Below are positions 22,103 to 34,900 of a stretch of DNA of 64,000 nucleotides, one piece after another. The notes under the pieces were generated by a model. The model was not told the DNA's origin. It was given only the letters and a program-made list of their open reading frames with translations, and ran no database searches. Source of the DNA: Abelmoschus esculentus (taxonomy: Eukaryota > Streptophyta > Magnoliopsida > Malvales > Malvaceae); the NCBI GenBank assembly GCA_035048815.1, contig JAUCBN010000034.1, forward strand, positions 11,386,737 to 11,450,736, read 5' to 3'. Both the position numbers and the translations under genes were made by a program. Numbering within the stretch: position 1 is the stretch's first letter; every line of letters begins with the position of its first letter.

Positions 22103-24810
22103 TGTAGCGATCCTTTTTTTCTTAAAAGTGTAAAAAGTCGCTAATTTGAGAAATTTGAAATTAGGATTTTTAAAAAAGGTTGGAGTCACCACCGGTCAAT
22201 TTCGGTAGACCGGACACCAGAAAACCAGAGATTCGTTAAAAAATTGGGTTCGAGAGTCGATTACGATTTAAAACGGGATTAGCGTTAGAAACCGCCCAAA
22301 ATTGGCACCTTTATCGAAATACCGCTTAATTAATTTAATATTTTTAGGTTTAAAGTGGCATTAAATTAATTATTTGTTTAAAAATTCGAGTTCAAGTTTT
22401 TATTTTTTACCGTGTCTTTATCCGAAGGTATACGCATACACCGCCACCACTACGTTTGGTGTCGGGCCCGTTACGACCGAATAAAGAAATATTTAATTAG
22501 GTTCGTTAAATGATAATGTGTGTAACTTATACAAAGTAAAACAACAATATTTACACAATATATGTACAAACATAAAAAGGATAAGCAATTAATATGTCAA
22601 AATAAAATACATGTATGAAGAATATAACCAACAAAACATAAGTAATGCATGACATAATAAATGAAAAACATAATGAAAAATGTACATATTTAAAAAAACT
22701 TAAATAAAATGCATGGCAAAATATAATACAAAGACAACAAAAAATATATACAAATAAATGCACGAAGAAATAAATGCAAATGTATGGCAAATGTGTATAA
22801 AATAAATAAGCATGCAAACAAAATAAATGCATAATGTAAATTAAATATACATATAAGCCAAAAAGGATTAAAGCTACTGGATGATATGGACTAATTTAAA
22901 ATAAAAACAAAATTTGAAGACCAAATTAAAAGAGAATCAAAACCCTTTTGATTATTGGGGCCAAATCGAAAGGGATGGAAAACATTCAGGCCCTTAACAT
23001 GTAATTTAAAAACGAGGAAGGGCTTGAAAATAACCCTCCAGACACGGAGGGACTCAAAAACAAAAGAAACCATTTTAAAACAACGATTATAGCCAGAATA
23101 ATGACTAAATCGGAAGGTTTAGAAAACATTAGGGGACCGAGATTGCAAATATCCTTATACGGAGGGATTTAAAAAAATAAATAATCCATTTTTTAAAACC
23201 GGGAGAGTATAAAACATAAACTAAAATTTAAACACCCCCTTCTTTTATTTGTTAACTGAACCCAACGAAAAAGAAGAGAGAAAACCCTTATGTTCTTCAT
23301 CTAAACCATGAACAGATGAAGAACATTCAAACATTCATCAGTTTTTCCAGAAAACGCCGCGACTTGCCCAGAAAACGGGCGGCCGGCGAAGCAAAACTCA
23401 AAGATTTTTCCCTTTTTCAAAAGCCTTTCGAAACAGGAAAACAGAACCTTTCCTCCTTTTCGATTCTTAAACCCCAAAACAAACAAAAGAAACCCTCAAA
23501 TTCGGGTCTAGAAACGAAAGGGAAAAGGGGAAGGGAACCAACTTCTCTCCTTCTCCTTTTTGCATGGCTCACCCTGATAACCCGAAGGCCCGTGGGTTTA
23601 TCGCCGGCAGGAGAAAGATCGAAGAGGAGCAAGGCGAACGGTGAAGGTAAAATCTCGAAACCCTAACTCTATTTTTGTTTTCTATATGCGATGAACAAAG
23701 AGGTTTTTACCTCTGAAGGGATTCTGTTTTTATTGATTTCGAATGTGGGAGAGATCCCTTTTACATGATATGAGTTCGGTTTATATAACCGATTACAAAG
23801 GGGTGAAAGAACCTTAATTTTCTAATTGGTTTTTGTTATTGCTTTGCTGAAAATTTGGTTGTATTCGGATTATCTCTGCTCTGATTTGGTTATATTGCTT
23901 CTGATTTCTCTGAAAAATGTCTGACATATGGCCTAAATCGACTCTAAAATCGTTGTTGTTTTTGGCTTTGTGGAATCGTACGATTCTGACATATTTTTTG
24001 GTTGCATGTGAATCGTGGCGGTTGTTGGACGAGGGGACCACCGGTAGAACATCCGGCGCCGGAGAAGATGAACGGCCAGTTTGGTATTCGAATGGTCAGC
24101 GCGTGTGCCTCACGCGCGCGTGGAGGTAGCTGAGCAGCCACGCGTGTGGCGCGTGCCGGATCCAGAAGCTTCTCTGGTTTCACTGCTGACCGTTAGATCA
24201 TGCCAGATCTAACGGTCCTGGTTCGGCTGTGCCAAGACAAAAGAAGACCATTAGGGTTTCGGTTATAATTGGATTAGGGCTTACCAAGCTTAGATTTGGG
24301 CCACTGAAAATAAAAGAAAGGGCTATGTAATTATTTTATGGGTCATTTATGATGGGTTTTGTAATAAAGAACGGGCTTTTAAACAGATTGGGTTTTGTTT
24401 ATTATTGTAATTGGACTTTATAAAAGACGGGTTTATTACTTTTTTATTATTGGGTTTTTTTGTTTAATCTGATATATATATAATAACAATAATAAATAAA
24501 ATGATAATATAATAACAATAATAATAATAAGTATTAATAAAATAAGATAATAATAATAATAATAGTAATAATAAAAAGATAAAACGGAAGAAAAATTATA
24601 ATACGTCTATTATATATTTTAATTACAATATATGTTTTTGGATTTTAATTTAAATAAAAACACAAATTAAGAATAGTAATATTTTTATCAGTATAATATT
24701 TTAGGATTAAAAATAATAACATATAAGTAACATGTATATAATATAATAATTAATATTAGAACAAGCCCATTATTCGAATTGAAGCGAAATTTAAAACTGG
24801 GTTTAACACC
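22103..24810 (+). mobile_element. Large gypsy-type LTR relic, 3' end unresolved
   Basis: It begins TGTAGCGATCC, followed by GGTTGGAGTCACCACCGGTC and GACCGGACACC, wording that I associate with long LTRs of Tat/Ogre-type gypsy elements in Malvaceae. GC-rich islands (23330-23640 and 24000-24240) alternate with AT-rich blocks as in a long LTR with promoter and leader. The 116-residue open frame at 23316-23666 does not resemble any gag, protease, reverse transcriptase or integrase and is not called. No matching second LTR, terminal CA with target duplication or internal domain was found, so a solo or truncated LTR is likely; similar sequence may continue to about 25030. Confidence 0.45.
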
Positions 24811-24841
24811 CCAGATAAAATTAGTGATTACAGCTGCCCTT

Positions 24842-24877
24842 CTTTGCTTATCGTTGTAAAACAATGATGAAGCAAAG
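24842..24877. repeat. Short stem-loop in the LTR relic
   Basis: CTTTGCTT at 24842-24849 pairs with AAGCAAAG at 24870-24877, and inner bases (ATCGTTGT with ACAATGAT) extend the stem with minor bulges. It may be an RNA secondary structure within the LTR leader. Confidence 0.5.
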
Positions 24878-25029
24878 ACAAAAAACACTAATTTTATTCG
24901 ACTTCCTTGTTTGAAGACTCTGATATGTAAGTCCTTTTCTCCATAATTTTGATAGCCCTTCTGTACCTTGGACCCCTGATTAGCTTGCCACAAACAATAT
25001 TTCGACCTGGGATCACCTGCACACAATAA

Positions 25030-26520
25030 GAGAAATTTCAGAAGCGAACTTTAATTCCCTATTTTGATATTTCCAGCAAATTTGAGGATTTTGAGCTGTG
25101 AATCCCTTCTTTATAAAACTTTAAGCTCTGAACTATTTGAAATATTGATCCTTCCTATATAGAACCAATATCTTCGAGATGCTTTGATTTCTGATCATTG
25201 CAGCATCTGACGGTCCCTCACTTTGAAACTTAAGTATCTATTTGACCCAAAAAATAGTTTGAGTACTTATTTGACACTTGTTTCGTGTTGTTACTGGTAG
25301 AGGTGTTTATAATTGGGTACTCAGTTCTTCTAGTAAAAAAAATATGTCAGTGTCCTGACCCGTGATGACCAGGTATCCACAACACAAGTCGTGTCGTACG
25401 GTTCCCAATATATTACAGACAATAAACCGATCATATCATCTGTTGTCTCGAATCTTAAAAATATGAGTATGAAGAAAGACGATATAGTACAACGAAATAG
25501 ATTCAGAATATGCAATGTAAACGATGACCCTATTATTAATTAAAGTTTTAACAGTTTAATTAATATTCGTATTAATTACTTATTATTTTTAACGATTTAA
25601 TTAATAGTCATATTAATTAACGTTTACAGTTAATTATATATTCCATGGGTTTAGACAGCGGGGACAATATGTTTTTTTTAGGTTAAATAAGACAAGTGTA
25701 TTACCGGTTCGAGAGCTAGTAATTTCTGGGAAATGGATTCCATTTAATTAGGGTAATATCCTTCTTAACTCATAAGAGGTATATAAAATACCCTTTTTAA
25801 ATGTAAAATAATTCGTAAGGTAGGCAAAACAAAATAATATTGTATCGAAAGACGGTATTTTAATAGAGAGAATATTATATATACTGACGGTAAAAAAATT
25901 TATTTTTTTACTTGCATTTAATTTTATGATTTAAAATTAATGTTTTAATATTTATAGTTAAATTTTAATGTTTGAACAAGAATTCTAGTATAGAGAAAGT
26001 TCGCATGTACTAGTATTATGAATAAATAAAAAATAAGCTTAGGTCAGTATTTACAAATATGAATGAGCTTATTCAAAAATTAATACCCATATTTTAAATT
26101 AGACCAGATTTAAATTTATATTTAAATAAAAATATATTTATCTTTTTTTAAGAAATAATGTAATTTCAAACAAGTTTTGGGAGATAAGGTGCATTAGGTT
26201 ATATTTTGGGATGTATGACAAAAGTTATAATGTAATAGGAAGTTGTCATCTGCAGGTGATGACTTTAGGTGTAGACGTTATCTGCAGGTGGCAACTTTCC
26301 TTTTATTTATAATATTTGAATATTTTTTTTATCTTTTCAAGACAAAGTCAAGTAAAAATCATCACCTATAAATAGTATTTTTATTCAAATCGTTATCAGT
26401 AAGTGACAATTTCACTTTGCATTGTAATTTTTGTTATGGATCTTAAAATATACTCAAATATATCATATTTTTTAAATATTAAAATTATTTATAATATTTA
26501 TAATATTTTAATATGAACAT
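25030..26520. other. AT-rich intergenic DNA
   Basis: No gene recognised. A near-palindrome GTCATCTGCAGGTGATGAC lies at about 26246-26264 and a related CTGCAGGTGG word follows at about 26282; their meaning is unclear. Confidence 0.4.
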
Positions 26521-26523
26521 GTT

Positions 26524-26690
26524 TTGTCGTCTACGTCCTTGTCCTCAATGGTTAGGTGTTTTACTTTAATTTGGACAGGACAGGGTTCGAGAGCTGATAT
26601 GAAATCAGAAAATGCCCTCTTTGAATTTTGATAAGAGGAATTTTTAAGGGGTGAGCAAAATTATATCGAGCTTTGGGAATAGTATAAAAA
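26524..26690 (+). repeat. Possible tRNA-derived SINE remnant
   Basis: TGGTTAGGTG at 26549-26558 resembles a pol III A box and GGTTCGAGAGC at 26584-26594 is a 9/11 match to the B box GGTTCGANNCC, at about the right distance. The sequence does not fold as a tRNA, so a SINE head is more likely. No tail or target duplication was seen. Confidence 0.35.
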
Positions 26691-26692
26691 TA

Positions 26693-26949
26693 CTCTCTCC
26701 GTCCTTTATAAAAAGTTCAGTATTAACTTTTTAAAGTTAAAATTTTTAAACTTTGACCATAGTTATTTTAAATATTTTAATTTATTAAATTTTATAAAAT
26801 ATATATTCTTAAACTACTTGATTAGATATTTCTAAAATATATTTTTTTATATTTTTATCAATAATAGATTTAAAGTTATAATAAGTCAAAGTTGAAAAAA
26901 TTTGACCAAAAAAGGTCAATATTGGACAAATAAAATGGGACGGAGGTAG
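26693..26949. mobile_element. Stowaway MITE
   Basis: The left end CTCTCTCCGTCCTTT and the right end AAATGGGACGGAGGTAG are inverse copies of the Stowaway consensus CTCCCTCCGTCCC, with TA on both sides (26691-26692 and 26950-26951). Length 257 bp. Internal arms also pair (AACTTTGACCAT with the inverse of AGTCAAAGTTGA). Non-coding, mobilised by Tc1/mariner transposase in trans. Confidence 0.88.
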
Positions 26950-27049
26950 TAATAATTTAATCTTAATGTTTTAATTTTTGGTGTTTATTGATTTTTTTTA
27001 ATTTTATTGGATATATAACGTGTTTAAAGTTTTAATTAAAGAAAATAAG

Positions 27050-27581
27050 AGTAATTTACATTTTACATCACTGAACTTAGCATTCACTTTCATTTACATT
27101 ATAAACCTTTAATTTAATCAAATTATATCATTCAACTTTCATTATTTATAAATTAAATCACTTATATTAGTATCATTAAATATCTCTAATGAAAAAAATT
27201 CAAATTGATATTTTTATTTAATATATTTTTCATATATCATCAATAAATGATATTTAATTAGTAATTTAATTTTTTAAAAATTTATAAGAAATTTTATTGT
27301 TTTTCTTTTAAACTTATTTAAACGAAATAGAAAATTTCCACATAAAATTATTAAAATTGTCAATTAAACATTATTTAATAGTGATATGTGAAAAATATAT
27401 TAAGTAATAGTACTGATTTATGTTGTTGTTGTTATTTTGTTAAAATTATTTAATTGTGTTAGCATAAATGATTTAGTTTATTAATAATAAAAGTTGAATG
27501 ATGTAATTTGATTAAATTAAAGGTTTGTGATGTAAATGAAAGTAAATGTTATGTTCAGTGATTTGAAATGTAAATTACCCA
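27050..27581. mobile_element. Foldback MITE with 9-bp target duplication (MULE-like)
   Basis: Long inverted arms, about 27050-27190 and 27445-27580: AGTAATTTACATTTTACATC on the left against the inverse of GATTTGAAATGTAAATTACC on the right, continuing through AACCTTTAATTTAATCAAAT. GAAAATAAG at 27041-27049 and 27582-27590 is a perfect 9-bp duplication (10 bp if one more A is counted), as made by Mutator-like transposases. Length 532 bp, no coding capacity. Confidence 0.85.
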
Positions 27582-27590
27582 GAAAATAAG

Positions 27591-29890
27591 GTATTTAAAG
27601 TTTATTTTAGAATGTAAGTCAAAAGTTACGGTGTAGGTGAAAAAACGACACATGTAAATGACAATTTGAAAAGAAGATGCTACCAACAAATAATAAATTT
27701 TATTTTTTAAATATATTTTTTAAAATATTTAAGGACACTATCATATAGACATGATAGAAAATACTATCTTCAAATGACGATTTGAGAAAAAAACACTACC
27801 AACTTTCAAAATTTTTAAAAACAATGTCTTATGTACATAATAAAAAATATCTCCTGTAAATAATAATTTGGGAAAAAGACACTATTTGTAAATGATTTTT
27901 TTTAGATTTTTAAATATTTTTTTAATTTTCAAAAATAACGTCACGTGTACATGATATTCTACCGTATACACCGTAAAAATTAAATTAAACTCTAAAATAT
28001 AATTAAATATTCTAAAATTTAATTAAACAAGTAATTCAAGTGGTTTCAAGCATAAGACATGATTACCTACTACTGTACATGTATGAAACTTGTGATCCCT
28101 CATATAATATTATTGAGCAATGGGTCCTATCATCTTGGCGATAACATTGAAGTATACAACTTTGTCAATTATTTTTTTAAATAAAAAATAATTATTTGAT
28201 CGAAACAAAAATATATACCGTTGTGTATCATTTCAAAGAAGATAATTAAGTTTATTTTTTTACAAAAATATATAGTGCTCGTAATAGATTTATAATTCAT
28301 GAATTAAAAAAATACAAGATAAAGAAAATAAATATTTTGATCAATCGATTAAATATACTCATTTCATTTAAGAGGAATTAAAGAGAGAAATATTGTGAAT
28401 ATTTTTTTTATTATTTAATATTTTTATTTTTTAAATATATTAATGTGAATATATAACAGTATTTTTTTAACTTATTAATAAAATATTATATATATATACT
28501 TAAATTCAAATCTTATAAAATAAACCTCATTCATTTTTTTTATCGAAATCACTCGTTATTATGTTACTTAATAATTAAAATAATATAATAAGTAGTTAAG
28601 GTTCATAAACCCTATACTAAATTATGTTAGAACAAGAGAGGAAACTAAGTAATTTTTTTTATTTTTATCCCTTATTTAATTTATTAAAATAATTTTTTTA
28701 TAAAATTTTATATTTTATTTTTTTAACCTTAAATTTTGGCTTCGTGCCGATTAGAACCATCCTGCACGCCTCCAACAGCAAAATAATTAATAATTGAGTC
28801 ATGGGATAGTGCTTATCTCTTTAATGTTCTTGTCAAAGGACAGTTCAATTTCAAAAGCATATCTTTTTTTAACTGAAAATTTCCAACCAAAACATTTCAA
28901 AAGTAAAATAATAATATTTATTTATTTATTATTGAAAGTTCACAATAATGGGACCTCACCTTAGTAGGATGGATTATTAAGTAAACCATGTTTAATACGT
29001 CTTTTATGGTTCAAGTAATCAGAATTGTTAATCTTTAAATAATTATCTAATAATTATCTACCATTTAATTACATGTAGGAAAAAATGATGATTCATCTTA
29101 AAAAAATTAAGATGAACAATTCTGATTGATTGTGATTACGGATAACGTGATGAATAAAGTTAACCTAATAATTTTTTTTTCCAAGTAGGCTACAACAAGT
29201 TCAGAATTTAATTTAATTTGTTCACGTAATCTAGAAAATTTTAAATTCAAAATTTAAATATTTGTATGTCATTTACGTCCAAAGATTACGACCTCAAAAT
29301 AATACTCCTAGTCAACTATGACTGATATTAGTAAATGATATTATTGGATTTGATATTCGATTAAAAATGTTTTTATTATTAATAGTTAATTTTATCAAAT
29401 AAAAGAAATTATAATAATTTTATACAAAGAATTTATAAAAATTGGAATCGACTATTTTTTAGTATAATTATATTTTTAAATTTTTAGTTTAAATATTAAT
29501 TAATAAGATTTTTGTTTCTTTTAACATTAAATTCTAGTTTCGTCCTAGTCAATAATAAGATGTTTCATGTGAAAGTAATTCAAGACGGAATTAAGATTTA
29601 AAATTAAAAAGATAAAATATAAATAATTAAAAATAGAGAAATAAATTTATAAATAAATTAATTTTTTAATTTTTAAATAAAGGGATAAAAATAAAAAGAG
29701 GGATAATAGCTTTGCACTGGGAGTGAAGCATTGTGTTCTTACAAACGTATGTATCCCTAAGGTTGTCTCAAAAGCTATGGTGTCTTATGAAGCGAGACGT
29801 ATCTTGAAAAAGATGTGAAACCCAAAGTACTTTGGTTGTGTTATTGGAAAGCGCTAGCGTTCCATATTTTACTTCAATCTGCGTAACCAA
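27591..29890. other. AT-rich intergenic DNA with short decayed repeats
   Basis: From 27640 to 27960 a degenerate unit around AAATGACAATTTGAGAAAAA with CACTACC recurs about three times. At about 29525-29550 the words AACATTAAATTCTAGTTTCG and TCGTCCTAGTC match the end of the 186-bp MITE at 49939. The segment 29700-29900 is GC-richer; no known family was recognised in it. Confidence 0.4.
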
Positions 29891-30465
29891 CGGAAGTGAT
29901 AATGAGTTTGACCGGCTCATAAATTATTTGGATTTAGTTTAATCAAAATTTGATTAAAGTTCGGTTTGAATCGAACTTGAACTCAGATTCGGCTCGAGAC
30001 CTTAACGAACCGAGCTTACTCAAGCTCGGTTAAAAAAACTTGTGAACAAGCTCATAATAATTATATTATATATATGTGTGTTACATATACACTAAAAGTA
30101 ATGTCTTTAGCAAAAGAAAAAAATCCACTAAAAATAAATTAATTAAGATAAATTGGATACTTTTTCTCTTCTCAATATTAAATTTCGTTTTGGTGTTGGT
30201 TATGAAAAAGGTTTTTAACGAGGTCTTATCTTTTATAAAAAATATAACAAAATTGTTTATTTTGAGTCGAGCCGAGTCTGACGAGTCCGAACTGAGCCTA
30301 ACGAGCTTTGAGCCTGAACCGAGTCCAATAATATTATTATTTACGAGCCGAACTTAAAATTCCGAACTCATTGAGTCTCGAACCCGAACCGAACCTAATA
30401 ATACTATTTTTGAATCGAATCAAACCTGATCAGGCTTTCGAACTCAACTCGTTATCACCCAAATA
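29890..30465. mobile_element. Probable hAT-like MITE (GAGCCGAAC-rich)
   Basis: The left part AGTGATAATGAGTTTGACC and right end CTCAACTCGTTATCACCC are near inverse copies. Between them are many GAGTCGAGCCGAG and GAACCGAACC words in both orientations around an AT-rich core, the subterminal pattern of hAT MITEs. No 8-bp duplication was confirmed. Confidence 0.45.
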
Positions 30466-31850
30466 TGAGCAGTAAGAAACAAAGCAATGACATGGAGTAC
30501 CTTTAAGGTCTCGGTGAAGATACCGTTTGACTGAAACTGACAATGGTGTAGTAATTAATGAGACTGACGACACAATAGGTGTTGAAGAAAAGTGAAAAGG
30601 AAAAATATGGAGAAAAAATCCAACAAATGTAAACACGTTGTGTATCTGGATCAAGGCATTTATAAGCTATCTGAGGAAGAAACAAGAAACACAACAGGGG
30701 TGTAGCTTGTCACTCATGTTGAGACCGAATATGTCATCTCTAAATAGAGACGAGATCATTAATCTTACATTAAAAAAAATAAATCTTAAAATAAATAAAA
30801 CAGTGGTACTATATATTTTATCAAACATAACTTATTGTTATTAATATATTAAATAATTACATGTGATTAACTTTTTAAAGAAAAAGAAGATTTACCATGC
30901 TTTGTTATAACTTTGAAAATTCTTAAATGTAATAATTATATTTGGTAGATTTAAAAAAAATACCCTAATCAAAAATACCTGTTTTGAACCACTTTTGACA
31001 TTAAAAAAATCTTTTTTTCCCCCTACTTCAATGCTTGAAAAAGATATATTTCAGTAGGTATATTAGTCAATTTTGATGCTTAATCTAGAGGTAACAAAAT
31101 TTCAGATTCATATATACAGAGAAGAAAGAAAACCAACCTTTTGTCTTAATTTAAATGTGCCGCTGCTGTTTTAATATGACTCCATCTGGTAATTTCGTAT
31201 TTTATGAATTTTCTCATATCAATAGTCTAAATATAATTAAGATATAAAATCAAAAAAATATCTTTATCGTTTGATTAAAAAATCATTAATTTTTTTGAGT
31301 AATTCAACCCTTAACATTTTATTTTAAATTTTATATTTTTTATTGTCTGAATTATTGTTCTAAGTTCAATTTTATATTTGGCCACCTGATCACAACTTAA
31401 TGTGAGCTGTGAAGACTGAAGAGTTAGCCCCAACTTTTAATTTACATGAGGTGTTAAAACCCCACCAGACAACTCAACACTGAGCCTTCAGACAAAAAGG
31501 AAGCTGTTAAAAAGGTTTGTCAGATCCTTTTGATAGTGAAAACATCTCAAAGTTTTTTTGTTTTTTTTTTTTAAAATTTTCCAGTCTGACAAATCAAACG
31601 ATCTTTAACCAAAAGACAGGTTTTATGAAATTTTTACAGTTCTGTGAATTAGCCACCCCAAGCCATGTGAGTGACAAATCAGTAGGGCCATGACCAACTC
31701 AGCATCAGTATTAGCATATACCATGTGGGACTGGTCACCTTACATTACATGTCTGATGTAAACATCATCTCTGTCATCTTTGATCAACATACACATCCAA
31801 CAATCCAATTATGTTTCACAAGCTCTGAAAGTTTTCAAAGGAATTATACT
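30466..31850. other. Intergenic DNA and RBB1 upstream region
   Basis: No gene recognised. The last 400 bp, which are more GC-rich and free of long AT runs, probably hold the RBB1 promoter and 5' leader; no confident TATA box was identified. Confidence 0.4.
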
Positions 31851-31911
31851 CAGTTTTGATTACTAGTCTCAGATTCGAGTTTCCGGATTCAGGTTTGTTC
31901 TCCATGAAAAG

Positions 31912-34900
31912 ATGGCAACTGAAGCAGAAATCATTCCAGAACCAGTTTCTGTACTGGTAAAAAGTTCTTTCCTATACTTATGTTTGTTTTGCTTTGTGTT
32001 TCTGTTTCTGCATGGTCAGCCAATTAGATCATATGATGTTTCTCTACAAGGATACTGCAATTTCAAACCACAGAAACCAGACAGGTGACTTTAGTTAGCA
32101 CTAGGTAACTGTTTTCATGTTCTTGAAACACTTCAAACATGATGATCTTTGAGTTCTTTGGACATAAAAGGCCAAAATAAAAGGTGATCTGGTCTGGTCT
32201 GGTCTGGTCTGATCTTTAAACCCTTTTTTTTCTTTTTAAACTAGTTAGTTTTCAGGGAAAACATCCGATTTAGAGTCTTTACTCGCTTTTTCCTTTCGAT
32301 CCGTAAGGTACAATGAATCTCTGAAGTTATAAACCAGGTTCATGAGACCAATCTATTGTTCTTCACTGAAATTTCAGTCACTTTAATGGCCACCAAGATC
32401 TAGTTTTTTTCTTTTACTTTCGGAAACGAACCATATTGTTTATAATTCTTAGACAAAACCTGTGTAAAATTCAGATAAATTCTTAAGTCGAACCGGTTTA
32501 TCGAAACCGACATAACTATCAGCACAAATGATTTGCATATTCATTAGAAGAGGGTTCATATCCACCGAGGTAGTAGTTAAAATTCTTAAACTTGAATATG
32601 GTAGGTTAAGATATAAAGAATCTGATTCTGATATGACAATCCGACAGCTGACTTACCTTAAAGCTGTCATTCCCTTTGATTTTTATGGTACAGATGGATC
32701 TGTTTTTTTGCAGAAATTTAGATTTGTTCATTCAAGAAAAGGAAACAATGAAAAGACATGAAAATAAATTACCAAATTTAATTTTGTTACCAAAGAAGCT
32801 TATTTTACCAGGGGATAAGAATGGAGATTTTTCTAATGATTCTGTACGCAATTGAAAAGAAAAGAGCTTTATTATCTATGCAGAAAGCAGAAGAGGATAT
32901 CAGCAAATCAAGTCTGGATTTGAAGAAATCCGAAGGTGGACTCGACATGCCTGCCGGAACCTATGAAAGTTCGGATAAGTCGAAAAATATTGAGTTAGCC
33001 ACTAATAATGGGGTTGAAACCTTGAATACTGTCTCTCAAGGGAATCCAGAGATATCCAAGGGTGAAAGTTTTTCAGTATCACCTGAGGTTTTCAAGGTTT
33101 CTGAGACCAGTGGTAAGTCGGATCGTAGCATGGTTGATGACACACCATTTAAAGCTGACAAGATAGTGGAGCCGGAGGATGAAACGATAGCAAAGATCGA
33201 GGGAATTACGAACAATCATTCTTCTCCAGAAGAGAAACTTGGGAGCATTGAAGAAGTAATGAGCCAAAATGCTGAGATTGAGTCCAATGAACAGGAGGCT
33301 AACTTAGAGCTCAAGAAACAAGCTTCAGTTAGTAATCCGGATCCGATAATTGACACATCAAATGAGGCTAATGAAACAGTTACCAAGGCTGGTCACTCCA
33401 GTAATATTCAAGAGGAACTTGAAGATAAAAGCATTGAAGAAAAGAAAGACACCGAACCAGAGAAGCTGCCAGCCCTAGTGGAAAAGGGAGAGGGTACTGA
33501 AGTAACTGATCCGATTGAAACATCGGTAAGTGGAAAGGACCAAATCATTTCCAATAGCACCGGAGACACCTTAACTAAAAATGTAGCAGAAACTTCCGAG
33601 ATCAAGGACCATGAAACAATCTCTGAAATCAGTGAGATTGCTGGGAAAGAGCTGCAAAATGAGAATCCATACGAGGAGGTTTCTTGCATGCATGAACCTG
33701 CTGCTGAAGTGGGTGAGAAACTTGAAGAGGTAAGTCAAGCTACAATGGAATCAAGTCAAAGTTCCTTTATAAAGATTGTGCGGATTCAGATCAGAAAATC
33801 TTAGTATGATTACTTTGTTCTTGTATGTTCAGTTGAAATTTTGTTACTCATGCAGGTGAGTAAAGAACCAGAAATTGAGGAACATCCTAAAGTTGACATC
33901 TCGAGCTCATTGATTAGCGATGAAACCATCAAGGAAAGCATAAAGGAAGATGAAAGCATCCCATTGAAGTCGATAGAAAAGGTAGGATAATAAAAGAAAG
34001 ATGATTTGGATCCAAAAGAAGTCTTCTTTTTTACCATTCTTAGTTCCTACCTTACTGGTTCAATGTTTTACAGGCTAGCTCTTCAACTGAGCTTGAAGGC
34101 TCAACAAGGGATATCAAAGAAAAAACCTTAGTAGAAGGAAGCACCATTACTGCTGAACTTGATTCTGAACCGGTTGCACAAGAAACAGAAGAGAAAAAGC
34201 AGGAAACATATGATGTTGTTCCCACTGAAGAAAGCAGTCTAGCAATGACCGGACAAAAAGAATCCAGTGTAAATGTTGTGGACACTGATGTGGAACCAGC
34301 AGATTCCTCGGTATCATGTGAGAAGGAAAAGGAGATATCTAGGGAAGAAGATGTTCCAAAAGAGACAGGACCAGAAGATGAGACACTATTGAAAACGGCG
34401 GATAATACAACATTAGATGTTCCAAAAATAGAGTCCAAAGAGACAGGACCAGAACACTTGCCTGGGGAATCATTTGCACATACAGAACATGAGACTGGAA
34501 AATGCATCTCTGTAGCAGAAACATTGAAAGATGAACAATCATCAGATTTAGGACTTGTGGGAGAGAAGATTGAAGACGGAAAGCCATTGGATGAAGCCAC
34601 TGATTTGGGAGAAACCTCAGGTATATGTGGAGATGATGAAAAGGTTATCCAAGCAGAAGATGATTTAGCTGAAACTGAAGTGCCAAAAGGAGTCCCTGAT
34701 CAGATTTCTGAGGTTATAAACATGGATATACATGAAGAACAAAGTAAGGAAACAATCCCAGATCAGATCAATAGCCAAGCTGATGAAACCATCACCGATG
34801 TTCAAAACCAAGAAAGTGAACAGAAGATAAATGAGGAACCGGAAGACAAACTAGAGGATGAACAAAAGGCAAACGAGGTTACCAAGACTGTCATCTTGTC

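Noticed and set aside
23316..23666. A 116-codon frame as a gene
   Set aside because: It lies in an LTR-like region, is lysine-rich with no domain and has overlapping open frames on the other strand.
26549..26594. A tRNA gene
   Set aside because: A- and B-box-like words are present, but no cloverleaf or acceptor stem could be formed; kept only as a possible SINE.
32528..32761. A 77-codon frame as an RBB1 exon
   Set aside because: Its residues are not acidic or repeat-like, it lacks a matching donor and it falls within intron 1.
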